A stretch of 64,000 bases of DNA, taken from the NCBI GenBank assembly GCA_902771155.1, contig CACXVS010000015.1, positions 6,933 through 70,932 of the forward strand, given 5' to 3'. Below, in pieces: positions 7,408-15,531 of the stretch. The notes below the pieces were generated by a model that had not been told where the DNA came from, did no database searches, and was given only the letters and a program-made list of their open reading frames with translations. Every line of letters starts with the position of its first letter. The first letter of the stretch is position 1. The position numbers and the translations under genes are program-made. Source of the DNA: an uncultured Prevotellaceae bacterium. Its GTDB lineage: Bacteria > Bacteroidota > Bacteroidia > Bacteroidales > Bacteroidaceae.

Positions 7408-9537
7408 TCACTCTTCACTCAACACAACCTCCCCGTACATTCCTATCTTTACGTAACCGTCGTTCTTGATGGCCACCTTCACGGCATACACCAAATCGGC
7501 CCGTTCATCGTCTGTCAAGATGGTTTTAGGTGTGAACTCCGATCGGCTCGAAATCCAACTAATCGTACCAGCATACTCCTTCTTCTGGCCATTGCCATAG
7601 TCGGCAAACACCTTCACCTGCTGTCCAATCTTGATGTTCTGAAGTTGGGCAGATGTGACATAGGCACGCATATACATCTGATCCGTATCGGCCATCTTAA
7701 AGAGTGGTTTGCCGACGGCAACAAACTCACCACGTTCCACATACTTTTCGAGTACAGTGCCACTGACGGGAGCTTTCACGTGGCACTTGCGCAACATATC
7801 CTGCAACTGGCTCACCTGCACATCTGCAGCAGCGGTCTGCTTATCCAGGGCACGTGTGCTTGTCGTGAGCGAAGATATCTGTGCTTCGAGCTGTTTCTGA
7901 AGTACCTGAACCTGATTTGTGGCATCGTCGAGCATCTTCGAAGGAGCAGCCCCATCAGCCACCAGTTCCTGATAACGCTGCTGTTCAGTCCTGGCCTTGG
8001 CCAACTGCTGGCGCGTGGCAGCAATCTGGCGCTCCATATCAGGCTTCTGACTCTGATACACCTCCTTGGTGGCATCCAATTGCTGAATCTTCAGCCACGT
8101 CTGCGTGGTATCGACAAGTCCCACTTCCTTGCCTGCCTCTATATGGTCGCCCTCATTGACGCTGAACGTCAGGAGAGCACCACTCTGCTCGGCATACACT
8201 GTCGTCTCCGTAGCCTCAAACGTGCCCGTGGCATCGTACGCTTTCTCGTTTCCTCCGCAGGCTGCCATCATCAATGCCACACCTGCCAATACGTATATCT
8301 GCTTCAGCATCTCTATTTCGTGTATCGACTGCTGTACGCGGGCTGCATTCTCTGCATTGATCTCACGTACCAGGTCGTTTACATCGATGGTGCCATGCGA
8401 GAGTTTCGACTCTGCAGCCTTGCGGACAGCCGAGCGAAGTGTGATGATCTCCTCGTCGTCAGCCATCAGTTTTTGAAAGCGTGCGATGTCTTCGTTCTGC
8501 TGAATCTGTTCCAAGTTGTTATTGAACAGGAACACCTCGCGGTTCGACTCCGTCATGTCACGCTGTAACTGCAACTTTGCCTTATCGTTCTTACGGGTAT
8601 AGAGGGCACCGATGTTCCACGTCAGTCGTGCACCGATGATGCCGTTAAGACTCCAGTCGTGTCGCATCATATCCTCAAACATATTCAGTCCTGGATAACC
8701 GTAGAACCCCTGAGCAAAAAGACCCAGTTTCGGCATGATGGCTGCGTTAAGGGCTTTCTCCTGGGCATTGAGCATTCCTATCTGCGCATCAAGCGCCTTC
8801 AGTTCCGGGCGAAGTACCGCTTGTTGTTGTGGCACAGCAACAGATGGAACCGGTTTTTCAGCGTGCGTCACCTCTATGCCACAGAATGTTGAGAGCATCC
8901 GCAACAACATCCGTTTCTGTGACTCCAGATTGGTGGCCTGCTGCACGACGTTCAGCCGCTCAGCCTTCACATTCTGAAGATCGCTCTCTGCTGCCGTTCC
9001 TCGCTTCACCATCGAGGCCAACTTGTGTTCATTACCGTTGAACAGTTCCTGCAGGTCGTGATTCAGCCGTATCTGTTCGTCGAGCATGAGCAGAGAGAAA
9101 TACATCTCGTTCACGCGCTTGCGAACATTATATATATTCACTTCGTTCTGGGCAGCCTGCACTTTTCCCTGTTCACGGGCGATGGCCTTCTGACTGCTGA
9201 TGGCACCACCATCGTAAACGGTCTGGTTGACATCGATACCCACACGATACTGATCCTTCGTCAGTCCTTTCATGTTGAGTCCCATCTGCTGATAAATGGT
9301 CTGCATCTGTTCTGGAAAGGCAACGACATCACTCTGATACGTAGCCTGTGCCGATGCCGACACCTGCGGCAGCCATCCTTTCTGGATATTCGCCACAGTC
9401 AACTCCGTCGTCTTCTCAATGAGTCCATACTGACGAATCAGCGGATAATTCCTTTCTGCCGCCTGCTGACATTCTTCCAATGTCTGCGCTGTCACCATCA
9501 TCGGCAGTATCATCAAACCCAAAAACAGTTTCTTCAT
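7408..9537 (-). CDS. TolC-family outer membrane channel fused to HlyD-family adaptor
   Basis: 709 residues holding two proteins that are normally separate. Residues 1-409: signal peptide MKKLFLGLMILPMMVTAQ and a TolC-type coiled-coil outer membrane efflux protein (TLEECQQAAERNYPL at the start, long heptad helices). Residues 410-709: HlyD/AcrA-type periplasmic adaptor with its own lipoprotein signal, MLKQIYVLAGVALMMAAC, then barrel-sandwich and hairpin domains ending MYGEVVLSEE. No stop separates them. The Met at 8310 could serve as an internal start giving a 300-residue lipoprotein with Cys at fusion position 427. Either a real fusion, with a buried signal sequence, or two products from one frame. 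Start codon lies near a TACCTTTG promoter. Confidence 0.9.
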   Translation of the reverse strand: MKKLFLGLMILPMMVTAQTLEECQQAAERNYPLIRQYGLIEKTTELTVANIQKGWLPQVSASAQATYQSDVVAFPEQMQTIYQQMGLNMKGLTKDQYRVGIDVNQTVYDGGAISSQKAIAREQGKVQAAQNEVNIYNVRKRVNEMYFSLLMLDEQIRLNHDLQELFNGNEHKLASMVKRGTAAESDLQNVKAERLNVVQQATNLESQKRMLLRMLSTFCGIEVTHAEKPVPSVAVPQQQAVLRPELKALDAQIGMLNAQEKALNAAIMPKLGLFAQGFYGYPGLNMFEDMMRHDWSLNGIIGARLTWNIGALYTRKNDKAKLQLQRDMTESNREVFLFNNNLEQIQQNEDIARFQKLMADDEEIITLRSAVRKAAESKLSHGTIDVNDLVREINAENAARVQQSIHEIEMLKQIYVLAGVALMMAACGGNEKAYDATGTFEATETTVYAEQSGALLTFSVNEGDHIEAGKEVGLVDTTQTWLKIQQLDATKEVYQSQKPDMERQIAATRQQLAKARTEQQRYQELVADGAAPSKMLDDATNQVQVLQKQLEAQISSLTTSTRALDKQTAAADVQVSQLQDMLRKCHVKAPVSGTVLEKYVERGEFVAVGKPLFKMADTDQMYMRAYVTSAQLQNIKIGQQVKVFADYGNGQKKEYAGTISWISSRSEFTPKTILTDDERADLVYAVKVAIKNDGYVKIGMYGEVVLSEE

Positions 9538-9569
9538 ATAGCTTGCAGTTGTATTACTAAATCACGCTG

Positions 9570-9577
9570 CAAAGGTA
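9570..9577 (-). promoter_or_regulatory. -7 box TACCTTTG of the efflux operon
   Basis: TACCTTTG on the minus strand, 33 bases before the TolC-HlyD start. About 100 bases separate it from the divergent regulator promoter, so both can be controlled from one site. Confidence 0.7.
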
Positions 9578-9674
9578 CGATGAGTTTTCGGATAATAGGT
9601 TATCTTTCAGAAACTAAAAATGTTCTTTTTGTTCGATTTATGCAAAAACAGAACTTATTTTCAACGGAAATGAT

Positions 9675-9682
9675 TATCTTTG
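9675..9682 (+). promoter_or_regulatory. -7 box TATCTTTG of the AraC-family regulator gene
   Basis: TATCTTTG 20 bases before the ATG at 9702, preceded by an AT-rich stretch. Back to back with the efflux operon promoter. Confidence 0.65.
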
Positions 9683-9701
9683 CAAACAAAAAGGACAAAA
9701 T

Positions 9702-10604
9702 ATGAACAAGCAACCCCAATTGATGGACCTGTCACGCATGAGGGACATCCTCACACCTCATTTGGCAAAGATCAGCGAGAACATCTTCTTTAACGGTGAA
9801 CTGGGTATGGTTCACGGCGACCATACCGTGTTTAGTCTGCTGATGCGCCAGAAACCGCCTTTCACCATCAACGACCATCGCTTCGGTCTTATCTTGAATG
9901 GAGAAGCGCACATCAACTTCAACCTACAAGAGCGACACGTCACAGCAGGCACACTGGTCTATATCGGCCCTGGCACCATCATCAACCCCATCCGCCTTTC
10001 CGATGACCTCCGTATCTTCGGCATTGGTCTCTTTTCCGACTTCCCCATGCCTTTTGCCCTAGGACAGATGCCATCGGCTTTCAATGGACAGGTACGCGAC
10101 TTTCAACTTCGTGTGGACGAGGCCGATATCAGCACTGCTCGCCATATTCTCGACACCATCTGGCATGTGGTTCACAGCAAAGACTATCATCGCCCCACCA
10201 TAACTTCACTCGTGGCTGCCCTGATGCACCACTATGACCATCTATTCCGTCAGCAGTCAGACATACAGGCTGTTTCCCGCTCACGCGAACAAACCATCTT
10301 CGATCGTTTCATCCAACTGGCAGGCCAACACTGCGTGGAGCACCACCAGATAGGCTACTATGCTGACCGTCTTTGCCTCACCGAGCGTTACCTCAGCACC
10401 GTTATACGCCAAACCAGCGGCACTACCGCCAAGGACTGGATAGACCGTGCCCTTATCACCCGCATAAAAATAGAACTGCGTCACACGGATAAACCAGCAG
10501 CACAGATAGCCGAGGAGATGCACTTTGCCAATCCTTCGTTCTTCGCTAAATATTTCCGCCGTCTCACAGGCTTAACCCCTATGGAATATAAAAAACAGCC
10601 ATAA
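9702..10604 (+). CDS. AraC-family transcriptional regulator
   Basis: 300-residue regulator: an N-terminal sensor domain with cupin-like strands (about 20-130, for example FGLILNGEAHINFNLQERHV and LVYIGPGTII) and a C-terminal double helix-turn-helix (about 205-300) with the family pattern IGYYADRLCLTERYLSTVIR and AAQIAEEMHFANPSFFAKYFRRLTG..P.EYKK. The gene is divergent from the efflux pump operon with a shared 164-base intergenic region, so it is the likely local regulator of that pump. The inducer cannot be read from the sequence. Confidence 0.92.
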   Translation: MNKQPQLMDLSRMRDILTPHLAKISENIFFNGELGMVHGDHTVFSLLMRQKPPFTINDHRFGLILNGEAHINFNLQERHVTAGTLVYIGPGTIINPIRLSDDLRIFGIGLFSDFPMPFALGQMPSAFNGQVRDFQLRVDEADISTARHILDTIWHVVHSKDYHRPTITSLVAALMHHYDHLFRQQSDIQAVSRSREQTIFDRFIQLAGQHCVEHHQIGYYADRLCLTERYLSTVIRQTSGTTAKDWIDRALITRIKIELRHTDKPAAQIAEEMHFANPSFFAKYFRRLTGLTPMEYKKQP

Positions 10605-10653
10605 GGTTTATAGCATCGCATCACAGAGGCTGACAGACTCTTTTTTCTATGTT

Positions 10654-10683
10654 TTTGCACACTCCACGGTGGAAGTGTGCAAA
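10654..10683. promoter_or_regulatory. Near-perfect palindrome 1 (TTTGCACACT..AGTGTGCAAA)
   Basis: Arms TTTGCACACT (10654-10663) and AGTGTGCAAA (10674-10683) are exact complements. The inner CCA/TGG adds three pairs with one bulged A. It overlaps the next palindrome by two bases and lies 75-100 bases before the promoter of the small HTH gene. There is no T-run after it on the plus strand, so an operator is more likely than a terminator. Confidence 0.6.
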
Positions 10684-10707
10684 GTTATGCAATCGATTGC
10701 ATAACTT
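10682..10707. promoter_or_regulatory. Perfect 26-bp palindrome with LacI-type core TGCAATCGATTGCA
   Basis: Every base from 10682 to 10707 pairs with its mirror. The core TGCAATCGATTGCA, with a central CG, looks like a LacI/PurR-family operator. The same 14-base core (16 with flanks) recurs at 50910-50925 upstream of the starch operon. It is centred about 65 bases before the -7 box of the small HTH gene. Confidence 0.65.
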
Positions 10708-10756
10708 AAAAGTCAAATAGTTACACTTTTTCCATTGCAGGTATCAAAAATAGATG

Positions 10757-10764
10757 TACCTTTG
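10757..10764 (+). promoter_or_regulatory. -7 box TACCTTTG (with TTG at 10735-10737)
   Basis: TACCTTTG with TTG 19 bases before it, a good match to the Bacteroidota -33/-7 promoter. It leaves a leader of about 60 bases before the ATG at 10830. Confidence 0.7.
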
Positions 10765-10829
10765 CACCCGTTTTTTGAAAATTTGATGTTTTTAGGGTAT
10801 TATTTTGATTTACTTATTAAACTAATTTT

Positions 10830-11267
10830 ATGGTAAAGTACAACATTGAAAAAGGAAAGAAAAAGAAAAAGAAAGGGAAAGAAGCTGCCTACCGAGCGAA
10901 AATCAGTCCACAGCAGATGGACGACCTAGAAGAAAAGATCAAGCAGCTGATTGTGAAGCAGAAGAAATATCTTGAGAAAGACTATTCTGCCAAAAAACTT
11001 GCAGAGGAAATAGGGGTAAAGTCGCGCGATATTTCTGCCGTGATGATTGTCCGTTTCCAAATGAACTACAATGCGTATGTGAATACGCTTCGTATCAAAA
11101 AGGCCAAATCCATTTTAGTAGATGAGCGTTATCAGGATGTACGAGTGACTAAGATCGGTGAGATGGTTGGATTTAACAATCGCCAGAGTTTCTATGGAGC
11201 CTTTTACAGATATGTGGGTATTACTCCGCTACATTACCGTATGCAACAACTGGCCAAGACAGCTTAA
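10830..11267 (+). CDS. Small stand-alone AraC-type DNA-binding protein
   Basis: 145 residues: a very basic N-terminus (KGKKKKKKGKEA), a short helix, and then only the AraC double helix-turn-helix. Helix 1 region: YSAKKLAEEIGVKSRDISAVM. Second: RVTKIGEMVGFNNRQSFYGAFYRYVGITPLHYR. No sensor domain is present. It may act as a partner or competitor of full-length regulators, or respond only through its own expression. It has its own promoter, is preceded by two palindromes and is followed by an intrinsic terminator, so it forms a monocistronic unit. Similar short AraC-type proteins occur in Bacteroidota, but the role is unknown. Confidence 0.85.
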   Translation: MVKYNIEKGKKKKKKGKEAAYRAKISPQQMDDLEEKIKQLIVKQKKYLEKDYSAKKLAEEIGVKSRDISAVMIVRFQMNYNAYVNTLRIKKAKSILVDERYQDVRVTKIGEMVGFNNRQSFYGAFYRYVGITPLHYRMQQLAKTA

Positions 11268-11274
11268 TACAAAG

Positions 11275-11307
11275 ATCCCCCGCTCGATGATGAGCGAGGG
11301 ATTTTTG
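11275..11307. terminator. Intrinsic terminator, works both ways
   Basis: Stem ATCCC/GGGAT continued by CGCTC/GAGCG (one unpaired position), loop GATGAT, then TTTTTG on the plus strand and AAAGATC reading as TCTTTG on the minus. It lies between the convergent small HTH gene and the GH94 gene. Confidence 0.8.
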
Positions 11308-11312
11308 TTTGC

Positions 11313-13811
11313 CTACATCGTAACTTCGACGGTGTGCTTACCCTTTGAATACGGGATAACAGTGCCATCGACCTTTGAGCCATCGAGGGTGATGGCCTTA
11401 ACGCCCTTCTGAGCACCGTTAGGATGGATGGTTATCGTATATTCTGCCTCACGGAACTTACGGGTAACCGTATAGTCGGTGGCAGTCTCGGGCAGACAGG
11501 GATCAATGCGGATACCATCATAGTCAGGTTTGATACCGAGGATGAACTCCGAGACGGTGTACCACATCCAGGCAGCAGTACCCGTGAGCCACGAGTTCTT
11601 ACCCTCGCCTGGCTTGTAGGCATCCTTACCAGCTACCATCTGACAGTTCACGTAAGGCTCCACCTTATGCAGTGTCTGATATTTCTCCTCGACATACGAA
11701 GGCAGAATCTTGGCATAATGGCTCCAGGCATCGTTGCCTCGGCCTGCGATACACTCACCGATAATCACCCATGGATTGTTATGGCAGAAGATACCGGCGT
11801 TCTCCTTGTAGCCCTCCGGATAAGAACTGATTTCGCCATATTCGTAGATATATTTCGAGAAGGCGGGATTGTTGAGCACCATACCATGTTCGCACTCAAG
11901 GTATTTCTTACAAGAGTCGAGCGACTTGGCCACCATGCCTTCATCAGCGCCAATTTCAGCCATAGTACACCAGCCCTGTGACTCGATGAAGATCTTGGCC
12001 TCTTCACACTCGTTAGAGCCGATCTTACGACCATAGAAGTCGTAGGCACGCAGATACCACTCACCGTCCCAGCCATGCTTCTTCACGGCCTCGATCATAG
12101 CATCGACAGCCTTCTGCATGCGCTCAGCCTCAACAGAAAAGTTGAAAGATTGAAGTGTTGAAGAGTTGAAGTTTTCAATTCTTCCATTTTTCAATTCTTC
12201 AATTTTCTTACAGAGGGCTACGTAGTCCTTGCCTGTAACGACGAAGAGACCAGCGATCATGAGACTCTCAGCCTTGGTGCCTTCACTGACATTCTCCGTG
12301 GTCTGGAAACTCTCGTTGGGATCCCATGAGAAACAGTTGAGGTTCAGACAGTCGTTCCAGTCGGCACGACCGATAAGCGGCAACATGTGAGGACCAAGGT
12401 TCTTGATGACGTGGTCCATCGAGATCTTGAGGTGTTCGAAGAGCGTGACCTCCGAACCCGGCTGGTTGTCGAACGGCACCATCTCATCGAGGATCGAGAA
12501 GTCGCCCGTCTCCTTGATATATGCCACAGTACCGAAGATGAGCCAGCAAGGATCGTCGTTGAAACCACCGCCGATATCATTGTTACCGCGTTTGGTGAGA
12601 GGCTGGTACTGATGGTAGCAACCGCCATCGGGGAACTGGGTAGAGGCGATGTCGATGATGCGCTGACGGGCACGTGGAGGAATCTGGTGCACAAAGCCCA
12701 CGAGGTCCTGATTGGAGTCGCGGAAGCCCATGCCACGACCAACACCGCTCTCGAAGAACGAGGCCGAACGCGAGAAGTTGAAGGTGACCATGCACTGGTA
12801 CTGGTTCCAGATGTTGACCATGCGGTCGAGTTTGTCGTTGCCAGTCTTCACTTTATATATATTAAGAAGTGCATCCCAATATTCACAGAGTTCTGCGAAA
12901 GCCTTATCCACCTTCTCTGTGGTGTCAAGTTCGGCGATAAGGGCATGAGCCTTCTTCTTGTTGATGACCTGTGGAGCCTCGAATTTCTCATCTTGTTCAT
13001 TTTCGATGTATCCCAGCAGGAAGACAAAGTCCTTCGACTCGCCTGGCTGCAAGGTCACCTCAATATAGTGGGAGGCAATGGGACTCCAACCATGGGCATG
13101 CGAGTTGCGGGGACGACCTTCCATCACTGCCTGAGGATCGGCGAACTCGTTGTAGAGGCCTACGAACGTCTCGCGATCGGTATCGAAGCCCTGGATGGGG
13201 GTATTGACATGGTAGAATGCATAGTGATTGCGGCGCTCACGATATTCAGTCTTGTGGTAGATAGTACTCCTCTCTATCTCCACCTCACCCGTAGAAAAAT
13301 TACGCTGGAAATTCTCCATATCGGTGGCCGCATTCCAGAGGCACCACTCCTCGAACGAGAAGAGCTTTAAGTTCTTAACCTCAGATGATTCGTTCTTGAG
13401 CGTAAGTTTCTGAACCTCGGCCCACTTTTTCAGCGGCACGAAGAACAGGACACTGGCCTCGACACCATTCTTACGACCTGTAATACGGGTGTAACTCATG
13501 CCATGACGGCACTCGTAGAAGTCGAGAGGCGTCTTGCAGGGCTTCCAACCTGGATTCCATACCGTGTCGCCGTCCTTGATGTAGAAGTATCGGCCACCAT
13601 TGTCCATAGGCACGTTGTTGTAGCGGTAGCGCGTGATGCGACGGAACTTGGCGTCCTTATAGAAGCTGTAGCCGCCAGCGGTATTAGAAATGAGTGAGAA
13701 AAAGTCCTCATTGCCCAGATAATTGATCCAAGGCCAAGGAGTCTGCGGGTCTGTGATGACATACTCGCGATGCTGGTCGTCGAAATGACCATAGCGTTTC
13801 TGTTCTTCCAT
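11313..13811 (-). CDS. GH94 phosphorylase (cellobiose phosphorylase type)
   Basis: 832-residue cytoplasmic enzyme that phosphorolyses a beta-linked disaccharide such as cellobiose into glucose 1-phosphate and glucose. Features: start [19 protein letters not shown] without a signal peptide, N-terminal beta-sandwich, helical linker, and an (alpha/alpha)6 barrel with [15 protein letters not shown] and the catalytic-acid motif [11 protein letters not shown]. The ATG at 13811 is preferred over one 63 bases upstream because the family begins here and the promoter box (13847-13854) lies between them. An in-frame ATTGAAG-type repeat (12136-12207) encodes about 20 extra residues ([10 protein letters not shown] region) near residues 536-558. 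Cellobiose rather than another disaccharide is likely but unproven. Confidence 0.9.
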   Translation of the reverse strand: MEEQKRYGHFDDQHREYVITDPQTPWPWINYLGNEDFFSLISNTAGGYSFYKDAKFRRITRYRYNNVPMDNGGRYFYIKDGDTVWNPGWKPCKTPLDFYECRHGMSYTRITGRKNGVEASVLFFVPLKKWAEVQKLTLKNESSEVKNLKLFSFEEWCLWNAATDMENFQRNFSTGEVEIERSTIYHKTEYRERRNHYAFYHVNTPIQGFDTDRETFVGLYNEFADPQAVMEGRPRNSHAHGWSPIASHYIEVTLQPGESKDFVFLLGYIENEQDEKFEAPQVINKKKAHALIAELDTTEKVDKAFAELCEYWDALLNIYKVKTGNDKLDRMVNIWNQYQCMVTFNFSRSASFFESGVGRGMGFRDSNQDLVGFVHQIPPRARQRIIDIASTQFPDGGCYHQYQPLTKRGNNDIGGGFNDDPCWLIFGTVAYIKETGDFSILDEMVPFDNQPGSEVTLFEHLKISMDHVIKNLGPHMLPLIGRADWNDCLNLNCFSWDPNESFQTTENVSEGTKAESLMIAGLFVVTGKDYVALCKKIEELKNGRIENFNSSTLQSFNFSVEAERMQKAVDAMIEAVKKHGWDGEWYLRAYDFYGRKIGSNECEEAKIFIESQGWCTMAEIGADEGMVAKSLDSCKKYLECEHGMVLNNPAFSKYIYEYGEISSYPEGYKENAGIFCHNNPWVIIGECIAGRGNDAWSHYAKILPSYVEEKYQTLHKVEPYVNCQMVAGKDAYKPGEGKNSWLTGTAAWMWYTVSEFILGIKPDYDGIRIDPCLPETATDYTVTRKFREAEYTITIHPNGAQKGVKAITLDGSKVDGTVIPYSKGKHTVEVTM
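12136..12207. repeat. ATTGAAGR-type repeat inserted in the GH94 gene
   Basis: Runs of GTTGAAAGATTGAAGTGTTG and of the inverse TCAATTCTTC in one 72-base stretch, so the insert holds both orientations and could fold back on itself. It remains in frame and encodes the [20 protein letters not shown] stretch. Confidence 0.65.
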
Positions 13812-13846
13812 ATTGCTTGTTTTAGTTTGAGATAGATAATTTCGGG

Positions 13847-13854
13847 CAAAGGTA
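13847..13854 (-). promoter_or_regulatory. -7 box TACCTTTG of the GH94 gene
   Basis: CAAAGGTA on the plus strand (TACCTTTG on the minus), 36 bases before the GH94 ATG, divergent from the pigment operon promoter at 13937. Confidence 0.7.
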
Positions 13855-13910
13855 CAAAATAATCTGAAAAACAATCATTTTTTGAATAAAAAAGTAAGTT
13901 TTATAAGGAA

Positions 13911-13944
13911 TTTTTGGATATTTGATGGAAAATATGTACTTTTG
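13911..13944 (+). promoter_or_regulatory. Promoter of the pigment biosynthesis operon
   Basis: TTTTTGG at 13911-13917 as -33 element and TACTTTTG at 13937-13944 as -7 box, with 20 bases between the TTG and the TA. Start of transcription is expected near 13951, some 28 bases before the ketoreductase ATG. It is the only clear promoter seen before the 26.6-kb operon. Confidence 0.7.
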
Positions 13945-13978
13945 CAGCCTAAAAAAAAGAAGATTATCTGTCGAGACA

Positions 13979-14710
13979 ATGAAATATGCTTTAGTTACAG
14001 GTGCCTCCCGAGGTATTGGAAAGGCTGTGGCGCTTCGTTTGGCCAAAGAAGGATGGCCCGTCATCATCAATTTCCTTAGTAATAAAGAGGCTGCCCAACA
14101 GGTAGCCGATGAGATTACCGCTAATGGGGGTACGGTCGAGCTGTTACCCTTCGACACCTCTGACCCTAAGGCTATCGAGACTGCGCTCGACCAATGGGAA
14201 GAGCAGCATCCCGACGACTGGATCGGCGCATTGGTGAACAATGCAGGTATCCGTCGCGACAACGTGCTGTTCATGATGAGCGACGAAGACTGGCACAGTG
14301 TGCTCGATACCACGCTCAACGGCTATTTCTACATCACCCGTCATCTGCTGAAGCACATGATGCCCCGCAAGCGCGGAGGCAGGATCATCAACATGGCCTC
14401 GCTCTCAGGTGTGAAGGGTCTGCCAGGACAGGCTAACTACAGTGCTGCCAAGGCGGCCATCATCGGTGCCACCAAATCGTTGGCACAGGAGGTGGGATCG
14501 AGAAAAATCACCGTTAACGCCATTGCACCAGGTTTTATTGAAACCGACATGACGAAGGATCTGGCTGTTGAAGAACAGACCAAACTGATACCCGTAGGGC
14601 GCTTCGGCAAGCCCGAGGAGGTGGCTGCACTGGCAGCTTTCCTGGCTTCCGACGAGGCAGCCTACATCACTGGCGAGGTCATCAACATCAACGGTGGCCT
14701 TTATACTTAA
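13979..14710 (+). CDS. 3-oxoacyl-ACP reductase (SDR ketoreductase)
   Basis: 243-residue short-chain dehydrogenase that reduces the beta-keto group during polyene elongation with NADPH. Cofactor motif TGASRGIGKA at the N-terminus, NNAG at about residue 88, catalytic Ser in MASLSGVKGL, and YSAAK with the Tyr/Lys pair, followed by TVNAIAPGFIETDMT. ATG 13979 is chosen over an upstream in-frame ATG at 13922, which lies before the promoter's -7 box. First gene of the pigment operon; ApeQ-like in role. It is closely FabG-like, so a second role in primary fatty acid synthesis cannot be excluded, but position argues for the pathway. Confidence 0.93.
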   Translation: MKYALVTGASRGIGKAVALRLAKEGWPVIINFLSNKEAAQQVADEITANGGTVELLPFDTSDPKAIETALDQWEEQHPDDWIGALVNNAGIRRDNVLFMMSDEDWHSVLDTTLNGYFYITRHLLKHMMPRKRGGRIINMASLSGVKGLPGQANYSAAKAAIIGATKSLAQEVGSRKITVNAIAPGFIETDMTKDLAVEEQTKLIPVGRFGKPEEVAALAAFLASDEAAYITGEVININGGLYT

Positions 14711-14721
14711 TAAATTACACA

Positions 14722-15381
14722 TTGTCTAGTGTGGAGACTCGTGGAGGCGAGACAAATCCTCCAAGCGTCGGGCTTACCCCCGATGCCATCCCCGAAGCAA
14801 AAAATACCAAAAACGGGGTGTCGGTAGAGTATGCCCCAGCCCCTGATAAGCACTGGTTTGTGTTCCGTGCCTCGTATGGCCGTGAGGACAAGGCTGCCGA
14901 CATTATGATTGACGACGGCACTTATACTTATGTAGCCAAGCGCTATGCGTGGAAATACGTGCAAGGTCGCAGAAAGCGGGTGCTCGAAACGCTGATACCC
15001 AACCTGCTGTTCGCCTACACCACCAAGGAAAAGGCCGAGACATATGTAAAACAGACTCCCGAACTGACGTTTCTGACCTACTACTACAACCACTTTGTGC
15101 AGAATGAGGATGAGAAGAATCCGCCCCTGGTCGTGCCTGAGCACGAGATGCTGAACTTCATCCGCGCTACGGCAAGCATGAACGAGCACATTATGTTTGT
15201 GAAGCCCCAGCAAGTGCACTACAAGGGTGGCGAACAGGTAAAAGTGATCGACGGGGTGTTTCAGGGTGTCGAGGGAAAAGTGGCTCGGGTGGCTGGTCAG
15301 CAGCGCGTCATCGTCACCCTGTCGAAGGTCGGTCTGATTTCCACCGCCTACATCCCCACGGCGTTTATTGAAAGGAAATAA
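14722..15381 (+). CDS. UpxY/NusG-family transcription antiterminator
   Basis: Up to 219 residues. The NusG N-terminal domain begins at KHWFVFRASYGREDKAADIM and continues with AWKYVQGRRKRVLETLIPNLLFAYTT; a KOW domain follows (VKVIDGVFQGVEGKVARVAGQQRVIV). In Bacteroides, UpxY proteins are known to prevent premature termination within capsule operons; here the gene is second in a 26.6-kb operon and probably helps polymerase reach its end. No in-frame ATG precedes the core. Candidates are TTG 14722, GTG 14731 or GTG 14818; the start is uncertain. The region before the core (about 45 codons) has low complexity and may be untranslated leader. Confidence 0.82.
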   Translation: MSSVETRGGETNPPSVGLTPDAIPEAKNTKNGVSVEYAPAPDKHWFVFRASYGREDKAADIMIDDGTYTYVAKRYAWKYVQGRRKRVLETLIPNLLFAYTTKEKAETYVKQTPELTFLTYYYNHFVQNEDEKNPPLVVPEHEMLNFIRATASMNEHIMFVKPQQVHYKGGEQVKVIDGVFQGVEGKVARVAGQQRVIVTLSKVGLISTAYIPTAFIERK

Positions 15382-15382
15382 A

Positions 15383-15524
15383 GAATTGAAAGATTGAAGA
15401 ATTGAAAGATTGAAGGATTGAAAGATTGAAGGATTGAAAGATTGAAGGATTGAAAGATTGAAGGATTGAAAGATTGAAGGATTGAAAGATTGAAGAATTG
15501 AAAATTGAAAATTGAAAATTAAAA
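15383..15524 (+). repeat. Tandem ATTGAARG octamer array
   Basis: About seventeen head-to-tail octamers, mainly alternating ATTGAAAG and ATTGAAGG to give a 16-base period, ending in ATTGAAAATTGAAAATTAAA. It fills the only long gap inside the pigment operon. The copy number is likely to vary by slippage. Related short arrays occur at several other sites in the window. Confidence 0.9.
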
Positions 15525-15531
15525 TAAGGAT

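Noticed and set aside
7378..8568. Open plus-strand frame opposite the TolC-HlyD gene
   Set aside because: Leu/His-rich antisense of the adaptor's coiled coil; no independent signal.
15383..15524. Tandem array considered as a CRISPR
   Set aside because: Units are 8 bases with no spacers, and no cas genes are in the window.
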